DNA from: Clostridium sp. MB40-C1
Lineage (GTDB): Bacteria > Bacillota > Clostridia > Clostridiales > Clostridiaceae
DNA length: 64,000 bases
Assembly (NCBI RefSeq): GCF_030913655.1
Contig: NZ_CP133189.1
Location: 3,248,501-3,312,500 of the forward strand
Direction of reading: 5' to 3'
Part shown: positions 1 to 9,117 of the stretch, one piece after another
Layout of the letters: the number at the start of each line of letters is the position of its first letter
How positions within the stretch are numbered: the first letter of the stretch is position 1
Made by a program: the position numbers and the translations under genes
Notes under the pieces: model-generated
The model's database searches: none
What the model was told of the DNA's origin: nothing
The model's input: the letters and a program-made list of their open reading frames with translations, nothing else

Positions 1-98
1 AATAATGTAGTAGTAAAGATAGAACAACAATATATTCCTTAAAAAATTATATAATATTAACTTCATTTGTATAGATGTTAATGGGAGGGGGAATTACA

Positions 99-782
99 AT
101 GGAGTTAAAAGTCTTAGTAGTTGAGGATGAAATATCTATAAATGATATTTTAGTAACTGCTTTAAGGGCAGATGGATATACAGTTAAAGGTGTGTTTTTA
201 GCAAAGGACGCTAAAGATGCTTTAAACTTTTTTAATCCAGATATAGTATTACTAGATATAAACTTACCAGATGAAGATGGGTTTGAATTATGTAGGTATA
301 TAAACCGAAAATGCACTATTCCCATAATTATGTTAACTGCACGTAATGATATTGTAGATAAGGTTTTAGGATTAGAATTAGGAGCGGATGATTATATTAC
401 TAAACCATTTCATATAAAAGAGGTATTAACTAGAGTAAAGGTTGCAATGAGAAGAGTTAATAAATATAAAGAGCAGCCAGATGAAGCATTTATAGATGTA
501 AATAAATCTGTTAAAGTGAATCTAGAAGGTAGGATTGTATTTAAAGACGGTGAAGAAATCAAATTGAAGCCTAAAGAGTATGAGCTATTAGAGTTTTTTA
601 CTAAAAATAGAAATAGAGTTTTTTCAAGAGAAGAGCTTTTAGATAAAGTTTGGGATTTTGATTATGATGGAGAGATTAGAACGGTTGATGTACATGTTAG
701 AAGATTAAGAAGCAAGCTTGATAAAAAAGATGGAACATCTATTATAGAGACTGTTTTTGGAGTAGGATATGTAATGAGGTAA
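99..782 (+). CDS. OmpR/PhoB-family response regulator
   Basis: Cytoplasmic DNA-binding response regulator of 227 aa. The receiver domain (about 1-118) has the acidic pair E9/D10, phosphoacceptor D53 (in VLLDINLP), T80 and K102 (ITKPF). A winged-helix domain (about 130-227) has the usual TVDVHVRRLRSKL recognition helix and ends GVGYVMR. I chose the ATG at 99 because a strong GGAGGGGG site lies just upstream at 84-91; an in-frame ATG at 75 would precede that site. A histidine kinase starts 5 bp after the stop, so the two form a two-component operon. The signal and the regulon cannot be read from the sequence. Confidence 0.95.
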   Translation: MELKVLVVEDEISINDILVTALRADGYTVKGVFLAKDAKDALNFFNPDIVLLDINLPDEDGFELCRYINRKCTIPIIMLTARNDIVDKVLGLELGADDYITKPFHIKEVLTRVKVAMRRVNKYKEQPDEAFIDVNKSVKVNLEGRIVFKDGEEIKLKPKEYELLEFFTKNRNRVFSREELLDKVWDFDYDGEIRTVDVHVRRLRSKLDKKDGTSIIETVFGVGYVMR

Positions 783-787
783 TTTGT

Positions 788-2218
788 ATGAAAATAAGAT
801 ATAAATTTATAATTGGATTAACATTTATACTAATAGTTTCGGTGCTAATAATGAATGTTGCAATAACAAAGGTCTTAAATTCAAATATGGAAAAGGCTAT
901 AAATAGTTCTCTAAAACAAGTAATGAATAGTACACATGAATATATAAAATATAAACTTGTAACTAATAGTTCTAAAGATAACCAGGAAGCATTAGTTGAA
1001 GAGGGGAATTATATTGTCAAGTATATATCCTTAAATTATGAATCTAAATGTGATATAAACGATATAAATGATAAATTTATAGAAGGCAATGTTGATAAAG
1101 AGTTTAAAAGCATAATAAAGGATAGTAACAAAATGGCTATTCAAGGTAAAGCAATTGTAGATTTAAAATATAAAAATAATGGAGTAAATGCAATATTAAC
1201 TTATCCTATATATATTGATAGTAAATACGTAGGAATTATAAATATAGTAAAGAATTACGATTCGGAATATATGACTTATAAAAAAACTATGAATATTATA
1301 AATGGGATAGAAGTTGGAATATTTATAGCCATATTTATATTTTCATTTTTGATGACAACTAGAGTTACTAATCCTATTAGTAAATTAACGGAAGCAATAA
1401 AGAAGCTAGGAAATGGTGATTATGATATTTCAATTGATGAACATGGGAAAGATGAAGTGGCAATATTAGCGAGAGAATTTATATCTATGAGAGATAAAAT
1501 AAAAGAGCAAATAGAAACTATTGAGGCGGAGAAAGATAAAGTATATAAATTAGAAAAGGGAAGAAGAGAATTTTTTAATAGTGTAACACATGAATTGAAA
1601 ACACCATTAACAGCTATATCGGGATATGCTGAATTACTACTTACAGGAATGGTTGAAGATAAAGAATTTGATAAGAGGGCTATTGAAAGAATCTATTCGG
1701 AAAGCGATAGACTTCATAAGTTAGTATTAGAGCTTATAGATGTGTCTAAGGGAATATATGTTGTAAAAAAGGAATTTAAAGAAGTTAACATGAAAAAACT
1801 TATTACTCAAAGTTGTAATGATATGAATATAAAGGCTAATAAATATTCATTAAAAATAGTGCAAAATATAAGTGAGGGAATAGTTAGAGCGGAAGAGGAT
1901 AAAATTAGACAAGTAATGATTAATATAATTGACAATGCAATAAAGTATTCATATGGAGGAAGTGAAATATACGTTAATTCTTATGTTAAGGATGATAAAT
2001 ATTTTATTGAAGTTATAAATAATAGCAAACCAATTCCAGATGAAATATTTAATAATATATTTGAACCTTTTATAAAATTTAGTGAAAGAGAGAATAAAGA
2101 TAGTAGAGGATTAGGATTATATTTATGTAATGAAATAATTAAAGAACATGATGGAAAAATAACTATAGAAAATGGATTTTTAATAAAAATAAAAATTTCT
2201 TTAACAGTTTTAAAATAA
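788..2218 (+). CDS. Membrane sensor histidine kinase
   Basis: Sensor kinase of 476 aa, partner of the adjacent regulator. Membrane segments are near 7-28 and 170-190, enclosing an extracellular region of about 140 aa. A HAMP domain follows (about 190-243), then a HisKA domain with phosphoacceptor H268 in HELKTPL, then the HATPase domain with the N box (NIIDNAIKYS) and the glycine lid (SRGLGLYL). The position of the usual DxGxG G1 box reads NNSKPIP, so that box is degenerate. The C-terminus after the lid is compact. The kinase class is clear; the stimulus is unknown. Confidence 0.93.
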   Translation: MKIRYKFIIGLTFILIVSVLIMNVAITKVLNSNMEKAINSSLKQVMNSTHEYIKYKLVTNSSKDNQEALVEEGNYIVKYISLNYESKCDINDINDKFIEGNVDKEFKSIIKDSNKMAIQGKAIVDLKYKNNGVNAILTYPIYIDSKYVGIINIVKNYDSEYMTYKKTMNIINGIEVGIFIAIFIFSFLMTTRVTNPISKLTEAIKKLGNGDYDISIDEHGKDEVAILAREFISMRDKIKEQIETIEAEKDKVYKLEKGRREFFNSVTHELKTPLTAISGYAELLLTGMVEDKEFDKRAIERIYSESDRLHKLVLELIDVSKGIYVVKKEFKEVNMKKLITQSCNDMNIKANKYSLKIVQNISEGIVRAEEDKIRQVMINIIDNAIKYSYGGSEIYVNSYVKDDKYFIEVINNSKPIPDEIFNNIFEPFIKFSERENKDSRGLGLYLCNEIIKEHDGKITIENGFLIKIKISLTVLK

Positions 2219-2275
2219 CCTTTTATTTTCCATGGCTTTAAGGGAAATTAATAAGCAAAGAAGGGCGTGGTTTTG

Positions 2276-3181
2276 GTGATAGATATATCGTTATTAGGGT
2301 GCGGTGGAGGCATGCCAATGCCTAGTAGATTTTTATCCTCAACTATTATTAATTATAAAGGGAGAAAGATTCTTGTAGATTGTGGGGAAGGTACTCAGGT
2401 GGCTATGAGAATTATTGGGTCAGGATTTAAATCTATTGATGTTATATGCATAACTCATGGACATGGGGATCATGTTGTTGGATTACCGGGACTTCTTGCT
2501 ACTATAGGTAATAGTGGAAGAGTTGATCCTATTACCATAATAGGACCAAAAGGAATTGAAGATATAGTAAAAGGTCTTAGGGTTATAGCACCTTACCTGC
2601 CTTATGATATAAATATAATAGAAAATCCTAACGCCCCTTTAAATATAATAGAAGATTTAGTAGTTTCTACGTTAGAATTGGATCATTCATCACCTTGCAT
2701 AGGCTATAGTTTTTATTTTAAAAGAAAACCTAAATTTGATATAGCTAAGGCAAATACAAATAATGTACCTAAAATTTTTTGGAGTACTCTTCAAAAGGGT
2801 GAGATAGTAATTGATAAAGGAATTACGTATGAACCTAGCATGGTTTTAGGTAATGAAAGGCAAGGTATAAAGATTAGTTTAATAACGGATACAAGACCAT
2901 TAGATACAATACCGGATTTTATAAAAGGAAGCGATTTATTTATTTGTGAAGGCACTTATGGTGAGGATAATGATTTAGAGAAAGCAATAAAAAACAAACA
3001 TATGACATTTGGTGAAGCAGCACAGCTTGCATTTAAAGGTAATGTTCATGAGCTTTTACTCACTCACTTTAGTCCAGCTATGAGTGAACCAGAATTATTT
3101 AAACAAAATGCAACAAATATTTTTGAAAAAACTATAATAGGGCATGATATGTTTGTTAAGAGTTTAGCTTTTAGGGATTAA
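2276..3181 (+). CDS. RNase Z-like metallo-beta-lactamase-fold hydrolase
   Basis: Metallo-beta-lactamase-fold protein of 301 aa resembling ribonuclease Z (tRNA 3' processing) or an arylsulfatase-like relative. It has the N-terminal LLGCGGGMP turn, the metal motif H61-G-H63-G-D65-H66, a later LDHSSPCIGY segment, an Asp in LITDTRP, and a C-terminal LLLTHFSP histidine. In-frame starts are GTG 2267, TTG 2273 and GTG 2276. The ribosome binding site AAGAAGGG at 2257-2265 is well spaced for 2273/2276 and too close for 2267, so 2276 was chosen. The fold is secure. True tRNase Z activity is less so, because I did not identify a clear exosite arm. Confidence 0.88.
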   Translation: MIDISLLGCGGGMPMPSRFLSSTIINYKGRKILVDCGEGTQVAMRIIGSGFKSIDVICITHGHGDHVVGLPGLLATIGNSGRVDPITIIGPKGIEDIVKGLRVIAPYLPYDINIIENPNAPLNIIEDLVVSTLELDHSSPCIGYSFYFKRKPKFDIAKANTNNVPKIFWSTLQKGEIVIDKGITYEPSMVLGNERQGIKISLITDTRPLDTIPDFIKGSDLFICEGTYGEDNDLEKAIKNKHMTFGEAAQLAFKGNVHELLLTHFSPAMSEPELFKQNATNIFEKTIIGHDMFVKSLAFRD

Positions 3182-3206
3182 CAAATTTAAATTATAATAT
3201 TTTATA

Positions 3207-3248
3207 GGGAAGCGCTAATATTGTGGGAGAGGTGCTTTCCTTTTTTAT
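3207..3248 (+). terminator. Rho-independent terminator
   Basis: The 9-bp stem GGGAAGCGC / GTGCTTTCC (two G-T pairs) is followed by TTTTTT. It ends the transcript of the RNase Z-like gene. Confidence 0.75.
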
Positions 3249-3398
3249 AATAAGTTTTGTTTTAAAAGAGTGTTATTTTAAAATTATAGGAACCTGGCAA
3301 TTTTTTAAACACAGTTTTATAATAAAATGTTTTAAACTAAAAAATCTTTAATAAGATTTTCTTTTTGGAGCATTTTATTTTTTTTGGAGTAGAATTAA

Positions 3399-3420
3399 GA
3401 ATGATTATCAATTACAATTG
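3399..3420. promoter_or_regulatory. Possible Fur-type operator
   Basis: GAATGATTATCAATTACAAT lies about 120 bp before the MATE gene. Its complement contains TTGATAATCATT, which matches one half of the classical Fur box, while the other half is weak. The rest of the 356-bp gap from 3182 to 3537 is AT-rich and holds no further gene. Confidence 0.3.
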
Positions 3421-3537
3421 TATTAATATCACTATACTGTAAAAACAAAAATTATATTTTAAGAATGGAATTTAAGTGAAAATAAAATTAAGTGTCTATT
3501 AATTTTATATATGTTTAATGAAAGGAGAAGTTTGTTT

Positions 3538-4890
3538 ATGAATAAAAATAGAGAGGAATTGCTTCAAAAACAACCTAGAGAGTTGATGTTTAAATTGTGT
3601 ATTCCAGCAATTCTGGGGATGGTAGTAATAGGATTATACTCATTTATGGATGGAGTTTTTGCTGGACAGTTAATAGGAAAGAATGCTATGGGAGCTGTAG
3701 CAGTTGCATACCCAATTACATTTTTAAATAGTGCTATAGCTACTTTGATAGGAATAGGGTCTTCATCCATTTTGTCAAGAGCAATAGGAAAAAACCACCA
3801 AGAAACGATAAATAAAATTATGGGAAATTTATTAAGCTTAGTATTGATATTCTCTACTATTATTATGGTTGTAGGAATTGTATTTACAAAAGAGCTTTTA
3901 CTTTTAACTGGAGCTAATGGAGAAATTTTAGAGTTAGGGGTAAGATATCTTCGTATTATTTTCATAGGTTCAATTTTTGTGAATTTTGCTCAAAGTGCAA
4001 ATATGGTAATGCGTGGCGAAGGAATTATGAAAAAAGCTATGGCTTTTATGACAATAGGAGCTGTTTTAAATATAATATTAGATCCTATTTTAATAAAGGC
4101 CTTTGGAGAACATGGAATCGAAGGCGCAGCAGTAGCAACTATAACCTCTCAAATTATTCAAGCGGTAATTACAATGTTTTACTTTATAAGGAAAAGTAAA
4201 AATGTTAGATTTCATAAAATACAAATTGAAAAAACACTTTTACCAGAGATATTCTCAGTAGGGGTATCTGCTATGATGATGCAAGTTATGAGTATGGTAC
4301 AACAGACATTAATGTATAGAATGGCAGCAAAGTATGGTGGCAATAATCAATTGATATTAATGGGAGCAACATTGAGAATACAAGCTCTTTCTTTTATTCC
4401 GCTTTGGGGAATGAGTCAAGGATTACAACCAGTAGTTGGAACAAATTATGGAGCAAAATTATTTTCAAGAGTAAAAAAGTGCACAAATACTTTTATATTA
4501 GGGTCTACTGCTCTTGCACTTATATTCTGGATACCTATTCAATTATTCCCTCAAAAAGTGTTATCATTGATGATAACGGATATACCCATAGTTAATCAAG
4601 GAATTACTAACTTTAGAATCATGTATAGTACATTCCCAGTATTAGGAGCTTTCATTATGGGAGTAACATTTTTTCAATCAATAGGTAATGGAAAAAATGC
4701 TGGTTTGTTGGTTCTATTAAGACAGATAATATTATTTGTACCAGCAATTATATTACTTCCAGCTATTGTAGGAATTAGTGCTGTATGGTTTGTAAGTCCA
4801 TTAATAGATGGAATAGTATTTGTTATATTAGTATTGTTAATTTCTAAGGAGTACAAAAAGATGTATGCAGTAAGAAGTGTTGAAGCTTAA
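3538..4890 (+). CDS. MATE-family multidrug/cation exporter
   Basis: Polytopic membrane transporter of 450 aa, the usual MATE length, with about 12 hydrophobic segments. The N-terminal repeat begins with the typical LMFKLCIPAILGMVVIGLYS and the G-x-D-G-V-F-A-G stretch. The mid-protein G-A-A-V-A-T and the later WGMSQGLQPVVGTNYGA segment are family hallmarks. It would export drugs or metabolites using an H+ or Na+ gradient. I chose ATG 3538 because AAAGGAG lies at 3521-3527; the in-frame ATG at 3511 precedes that site. The gene is transcribed alone and closed by the terminator at 4920. Confidence 0.93.
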   Translation: MNKNREELLQKQPRELMFKLCIPAILGMVVIGLYSFMDGVFAGQLIGKNAMGAVAVAYPITFLNSAIATLIGIGSSSILSRAIGKNHQETINKIMGNLLSLVLIFSTIIMVVGIVFTKELLLLTGANGEILELGVRYLRIIFIGSIFVNFAQSANMVMRGEGIMKKAMAFMTIGAVLNIILDPILIKAFGEHGIEGAAVATITSQIIQAVITMFYFIRKSKNVRFHKIQIEKTLLPEIFSVGVSAMMMQVMSMVQQTLMYRMAAKYGGNNQLILMGATLRIQALSFIPLWGMSQGLQPVVGTNYGAKLFSRVKKCTNTFILGSTALALIFWIPIQLFPQKVLSLMITDIPIVNQGITNFRIMYSTFPVLGAFIMGVTFFQSIGNGKNAGLLVLLRQIILFVPAIILLPAIVGISAVWFVSPLIDGIVFVILVLLISKEYKKMYAVRSVEA

Positions 4891-4919
4891 ATTTATGGAT
4901 ATTTATGATGGTATTTATA

Positions 4920-4958
4920 GAGAATAACCAAAATTATGAGGTTATTCTCCTTTTTTAT
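4920..4958 (+). terminator. Rho-independent terminator
   Basis: The perfect 10-bp stem GAGAATAACC / GGTTATTCTC with a 10-nt loop is followed by CTTTTTTATTTT. It ends the MATE transcript. It is not U-rich in the other direction, so it probably does not serve the convergent GH18 gene. Confidence 0.9.
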
Positions 4959-5065
4959 TTTGTATACAATTACGATATAATTTTTAGGTTGCAAAAAAAC
5001 AATAAGTAGAAATAAAATTGTTGTTCAGAATTTAGTTATAAGTGGAATATAATTGAGTATTTTAG

Positions 5066-6394
5066 TTATCTATTAAATTTGGTTTTAATGCTTGTCCAAT
5101 AATCGACATTTTCAAGCCCAAGTCTCCATATAGCTATACCAGACATGTCATATGAATTTACTAGGTTAAGCTTATAGTTTAAACTTTGAGCGTTTTCAAA
5201 CCACACAGTGTGACTAACACCAGAGGCATCGGAATAAGTAAAGTAGGGGGATTGCGATACAGAGTCCCATTGTATAGTAGCTCCATAAGTTGCAGCTAAA
5301 TTGTAAGTGGCTGAAATACTGTAGGCTTTAGTTCCATTTATTGACCAATCATAGCTGTATGCTGCAGTGCCTAGGAGAAGCTTTTCTTTTGGTATAACTG
5401 TAAGAGCATACTTAATTACATTTTCTACCCAATTAATTGAAGCTATTGCTCCAGGGGTGCCACCAGGATAATGTTCATCATAAGTCATTAATACAATTTG
5501 ATTTGAGTATTTAGCTAGTGCAGCATAGTCATAAGCTCCACTCCAAGGAGTTGTAGGGCTATCACTAGTTTTAGCAGCAACAGCTATGGTTACATAAAAA
5601 CCTTGAGGGTGAAGTGTATTATAAAGTTCACTCATAAATGTTGTCAGATAACTTCTATCGTAATAATATAGACCTTCAAAGTCAATATTAACCCCTTTAT
5701 ATCCATTAACTTTTAGGCAATTTAAAATATTATTTATTAAAGTTTGTCTATTTGTTGGACTTTCTAATAACGTTTTTGCTATATTTCCATCAAAGTTATT
5801 TGATACCATGGCAAGTGTCTTAATGCTATTACTATTTGCATAAGTTATTTGATTGGTTGGAACTAAGCCTGAAATTTTCCCATAACTATCTGTTATATAA
5901 GTATGTGTGGCAATTTCATCAATTGTTGAGGTATTTGTTGCTATGGAGTTATAAGAGGAATTGTCTCCTGAATAATAATAAGTAGCGAATCCAAGTACTA
6001 ATTTTTTAGAAGTTAATGCAGCTTGAGTTGTTGTAAGGTTTATATGTGTAGAATCTAGGGAGGTACCAAAGGAACTATATGCTCTAACAAAGTACCAATA
6101 TTTTGTATTGGATGTTAACCCTGTGTTTTTATAGCTATTTGTTGAAATTGTAGCTATTAAAGAGTAATTTGAGTCATTAGGAGTTGCTCGATAAACTTTG
6201 TAGCCTGTAGCTCCAGAAACCGTTTGCCAATTTAAAGTTACTTCACTTGTTGTTACTCCCGTATAATTTAATGAAGTGGGGGCGTTAGGTACAGAACGTG
6301 AAATTTTATTAGATTTAGCAAAAATAAAACTAGTGTTTAAAGCAAATACAGAAACTACAATAATAAGTAATAAAAGCTTTTTATAATACTTCAA
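5066..6394 (-). CDS. Secreted Fn3-GH18 glycosidase (chitinase/spore-cortex hydrolase type)
   Basis: Exported glycoside hydrolase of 442 aa. Residues 1-26 are a signal peptide with a KK start and a hydrophobic core. One fibronectin type III domain follows (about 36-125, with VTLNWQTVSGATGYKVYR), then a GH18 barrel (about 130-442). The GH18 active-site strand reads GVNIDFEG, with D238 and proposed acid E240. It lacks LysM repeats, unlike YaaH-type cortical lytic enzymes. The start is TTG at 6394, supported by AAAGGGGAG at 6404-6413. It may act on chitin, glycans or peptidoglycan; the sequence does not decide which. Confidence 0.88.
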   Translation of the reverse strand: MKYYKKLLLLIIVVSVFALNTSFIFAKSNKISRSVPNAPTSLNYTGVTTSEVTLNWQTVSGATGYKVYRATPNDSNYSLIATISTNSYKNTGLTSNTKYWYFVRAYSSFGTSLDSTHINLTTTQAALTSKKLVLGFATYYYSGDNSSYNSIATNTSTIDEIATHTYITDSYGKISGLVPTNQITYANSNSIKTLAMVSNNFDGNIAKTLLESPTNRQTLINNILNCLKVNGYKGVNIDFEGLYYYDRSYLTTFMSELYNTLHPQGFYVTIAVAAKTSDSPTTPWSGAYDYAALAKYSNQIVLMTYDEHYPGGTPGAIASINWVENVIKYALTVIPKEKLLLGTAAYSYDWSINGTKAYSISATYNLAATYGATIQWDSVSQSPYFTYSDASGVSHTVWFENAQSLNYKLNLVNSYDMSGIAIWRLGLENVDYWTSIKTKFNR

Positions 6395-6637
6395 TATAAA
6401 CTACTCCCCTTTAAATATAAAATTTAATTTTGATTTAATATTGCTCTACATAAAGGCCTTTAATTTTTCTATTAATTAAACTGATTTTCTAATGTAATAC
6501 TTATTATATCGATTGAGAAATAAACATAATGAACGAGTAATTTATGGTATAGTTTCCTAAAAAAATCTATTTACGTTGAAATCTAAATTTGTTTAATTAA
6601 TAAAAATTAAATATTGTGACAATTGATATATTTATCA

Positions 6638-6664
6638 TAAAGTCCAATATTTCCTAGACGATAA
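6638..6664 (+). promoter_or_regulatory. Sigma-D (sigma-28) type promoter
   Basis: TAAA (6638-6641), exactly 15 bases, then GACGATAA (6657-6664) differs by one base from the motility-sigma consensus TAAA-N15-GCCGATAA. It lies 58 bp before the ATG of the following gene. The rest of the 6395-6722 gap is AT-rich. Confidence 0.6.
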
Positions 6665-6722
6665 ACAAACGTATAGTATAAATTTACATTAAAAAATATA
6701 ATATATTTTAGGAGGAACAAGT

Positions 6723-7931
6723 ATGAATTTAAATAATATAGACTCTATAAATACGGAAATATCAAAATATAGTATGTATAATAATGAAACTAAAGCTAAA
6801 ATAAATGAAACACATATTGCAGAGATATCAAATAATGACGATTACCTAGAATTAAGTATAGACTATAGCAATGATGAAGTTTCAAATGTTTTAAATAGTA
6901 TTAGAGATTCTTTTGAGGATAGTTATTATATGCACAACGATAACAACAAATCAATTGTAGATTGTACTTCAGAATATGGGAAAATACTAAAATCTATAAA
7001 CTCTAATTCTAAATTTGACGATGACACAAAAATTAAGTTAACCAAAGCATTAGATGATTCTTTTGACAGTTTTATAGAGAAAAAAGTTAAAGAATTTAGT
7101 AATAATATATCGGATTTCTTTAATAAGCCAGGCTATATGAAAGAAGCATATGATCGTCAAGGAAATAACATGGGGATAAAAGGTGAAAAGATAGTTAATG
7201 AGATAGGTCTTGAAAAAAATATTAAGAGTATGTTTTTAGTGGCAAAAAATTTCTATAAAAATAACTTAAATGGAACAAAAGAGGAATTAGATACATTTCT
7301 TCAAAATAGATTTTCTGAAACAAAGAGTGTTGAGGAGTTAAGTTATAATGACTTTAAATCTTTAAATAAGGCATTAGATATTGTTAATGATTATGACCAA
7401 AGTACATCAGTTTTTAAGAGTTCAAAACTAATGAATAGTGCTTTAGAGAATTTAGAAAAAGGAGGGGTTTCCTCTAAATTAGTAAATGCGTTTAAAAAAG
7501 CTATTAACCAAAATAATGATTGCAGCAGCAGAATTAAAACTTTTGGTAAAATACAATATGAATATGAAAAACAATTAGAGAAGCTTATGGCAGAAGGTTC
7601 AAACAATGAAGTAATGTTAAAGGAATTAAATAAAAAAAGAAAAAAAATGGTTGAAGACTATAACAAGGAGATGGAAAAGTTTCAACATCAAATGTATAAA
7701 TTAGATATGTTAAAACTATCTATGAGTGAAGATGTCGAAAGTGATAATCCATTAGAAAATTTAACAAAGATACATAATAAGCAACTTGAAAGATTAGATA
7801 AACAACAAATTGAAATTGAAAACAGGATAAACGATACTAGAAAGATGTTTAAGGAGGTATCTGAAAATTATACAAAGTTTCTTAAAGAACCAGCTTCATT
7901 TATTGATAGTGAATTGAAAAATAAGATATAA
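6723..7931 (+). CDS. Unknown coiled-coil protein, possible motility-sigma regulon member
   Basis: I do not recognise this 402-aa protein. It is highly charged and hydrophilic, rich in Asn, Lys and Glu, and has no signal peptide or membrane segment, so it is probably cytoplasmic unless exported by a dedicated system. Residues about 270-400 have heptad-like Leu/Lys/Glu patterning consistent with a long coiled coil. ATG 6723 is preceded by TAGGAGGAAC at the right distance. It is transcribed alone, with a sigma-28-like promoter upstream and a structured terminator downstream. The promoter suggests a link to motility or a surface appendage; this is inference. Confidence 0.8.
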   Translation: MNLNNIDSINTEISKYSMYNNETKAKINETHIAEISNNDDYLELSIDYSNDEVSNVLNSIRDSFEDSYYMHNDNNKSIVDCTSEYGKILKSINSNSKFDDDTKIKLTKALDDSFDSFIEKKVKEFSNNISDFFNKPGYMKEAYDRQGNNMGIKGEKIVNEIGLEKNIKSMFLVAKNFYKNNLNGTKEELDTFLQNRFSETKSVEELSYNDFKSLNKALDIVNDYDQSTSVFKSSKLMNSALENLEKGGVSSKLVNAFKKAINQNNDCSSRIKTFGKIQYEYEKQLEKLMAEGSNNEVMLKELNKKRKKMVEDYNKEMEKFQHQMYKLDMLKLSMSEDVESDNPLENLTKIHNKQLERLDKQQIEIENRINDTRKMFKEVSENYTKFLKEPASFIDSELKNKI

Positions 7932-8072
7932 TAAAGTTAATAGATTTTATCACCTCTATGTATCATAAAGGCATTAATTGGTACAAGTATATAGGGTTAA
8001 ACAAGATACAATTAAATTTACTAATTTAACTTAAAGAAGTAAATGTAAATAATATTTTTAATAAAAATATAT

Positions 8073-8130
8073 TTAGGGGATATTTCAATTTAGAAAATCA
8101 TTTCTATTTGGAGATAGCCCCTAATTTTTA
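8073..8130 (+). terminator. Structured terminator
   Basis: The outer stem TTAGGGG / CCCCTAA encloses a small inner hairpin (TAGAAA / TTTCTA) and is followed by TTTTTATAT. It probably ends the coiled-coil gene about 140 bp upstream. Confidence 0.6.
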
Positions 8131-8243
8131 TATATTATTTAAAAATTTAAAACCAATTTAGTGCTATGAGTGTATAAAAAATGGGCTTTATAATCAATAA
8201 TTACTATAATAAGTATATTACCTTTTGTTTTGCTTTACTATTA

Positions 8244-8264
8244 GTATTAAGTATTAAGTATTAG
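8244..8264. repeat. Short tandem heptamer GTATTAA x3
   Basis: Three consecutive copies of GTATTAA (the last incomplete) in the 495-bp gap between the coiled-coil gene and the TVP38 gene. It may be slippage-prone. Nothing else is recognised in the gap apart from the terminator at 8073. Confidence 0.6.
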
Positions 8265-8426
8265 ACAATTTAAAAATATTGCATATTATATTAATATAAA
8301 TTAAGTATCAAATTTTCTTCAAATTATTTATAGGTGAAAAAGCGATAAAGTGGTACATTTAAGTACATAAACTATAGTTATTATGTTAGAATGATAGTAA
8401 TAAAAGGAAAGGACAAGAGGTTTATC

Positions 8427-9071
8427 ATGAGGAACAAAAAGTTAGTGGGGTTAATAATTATACTTTTAGTTGGTGTTTTGATTTTTATGAATAGGGGAAA
8501 ACTTCAAGAATTTAAGAACGTAAACTCTTTAGTAAAGTATATTAAAGGATATGGTAAATACGCTTTATTATGTTTTATTATAATATTTTCATTAAAACCA
8601 ATACTTTTGGTAATACCGTCAGCTATGTTGTCCATAGCTTCAGGGATACTTTTTGGACCAATAAAAGGTTTTACCATAAATATGATAGGCTTTTTTATTT
8701 CAGGAACATTAGCGTTTATGCTATCAAGATTTTTAGGTAAAGAGTTTGTAGATAAAATGTTAAAAGGTAAGGCATTGTCTCTTAATCAGAATATGGAGAA
8801 AAAAGGATTTAAGATACTTTTCTTGCTAAGATTACCACCAGTGTTACCTTATGATCCTTTAAGTTATGCTTGTGGATTAACTAAAATAAATTATAAAGCT
8901 TTTATATTTGCTTCATTACTTGGTGTAGTACCAGAAACTCTATGTTATTCTTTTATGGGAGAAAATATACTTAATCCTTTATCTCCAAAATTTATTATTC
9001 CTTTAATAGTAATAATTATAGCTACTTTACTTTCAGGAATTGCTTTTAAAAAAAGCAAGGATATGGTTTAA
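8427..9071 (+). CDS. TVP38/TMEM64 (VTT-domain) membrane protein
   Basis: Integral membrane protein of 214 aa in the DedA/TVP38 superfamily, which includes proteins linked to lipid scrambling. There is an N-terminal membrane helix (about 6-22). The VTT core follows with PSAMLSIASGILFGPIKGFTI, then a helix-breaking FLLRLPPVLPYDPLSYACGL segment typical of the family, and a C-terminal helix. ATG 8427 is chosen because AAGAGG precedes it by 6 bases; an in-frame ATG at 8391 lacks such a site. It is a single-gene unit facing the convergent AlaX-like gene. Confidence 0.88.
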   Translation: MRNKKLVGLIIILLVGVLIFMNRGKLQEFKNVNSLVKYIKGYGKYALLCFIIIFSLKPILLVIPSAMLSIASGILFGPIKGFTINMIGFFISGTLAFMLSRFLGKEFVDKMLKGKALSLNQNMEKKGFKILFLLRLPPVLPYDPLSYACGLTKINYKAFIFASLLGVVPETLCYSFMGENILNPLSPKFIIPLIVIIIATLLSGIAFKKSKDMV

Positions 9072-9077
9072 ATACTT

Positions 9078-9112
9078 AATAGAAAAATGTTGCTACGCAA
9101 CATTTTTCTATT
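9078..9112. terminator. Bidirectional terminator
   Basis: A perfect 16-bp stem (9078-9093 with 9097-9112) and 3-nt loop sit between two convergent genes. It contains A/T runs on both arms, so it can end transcription in both directions. Confidence 0.85.
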
Positions 9113-9117
9113 GTGTT

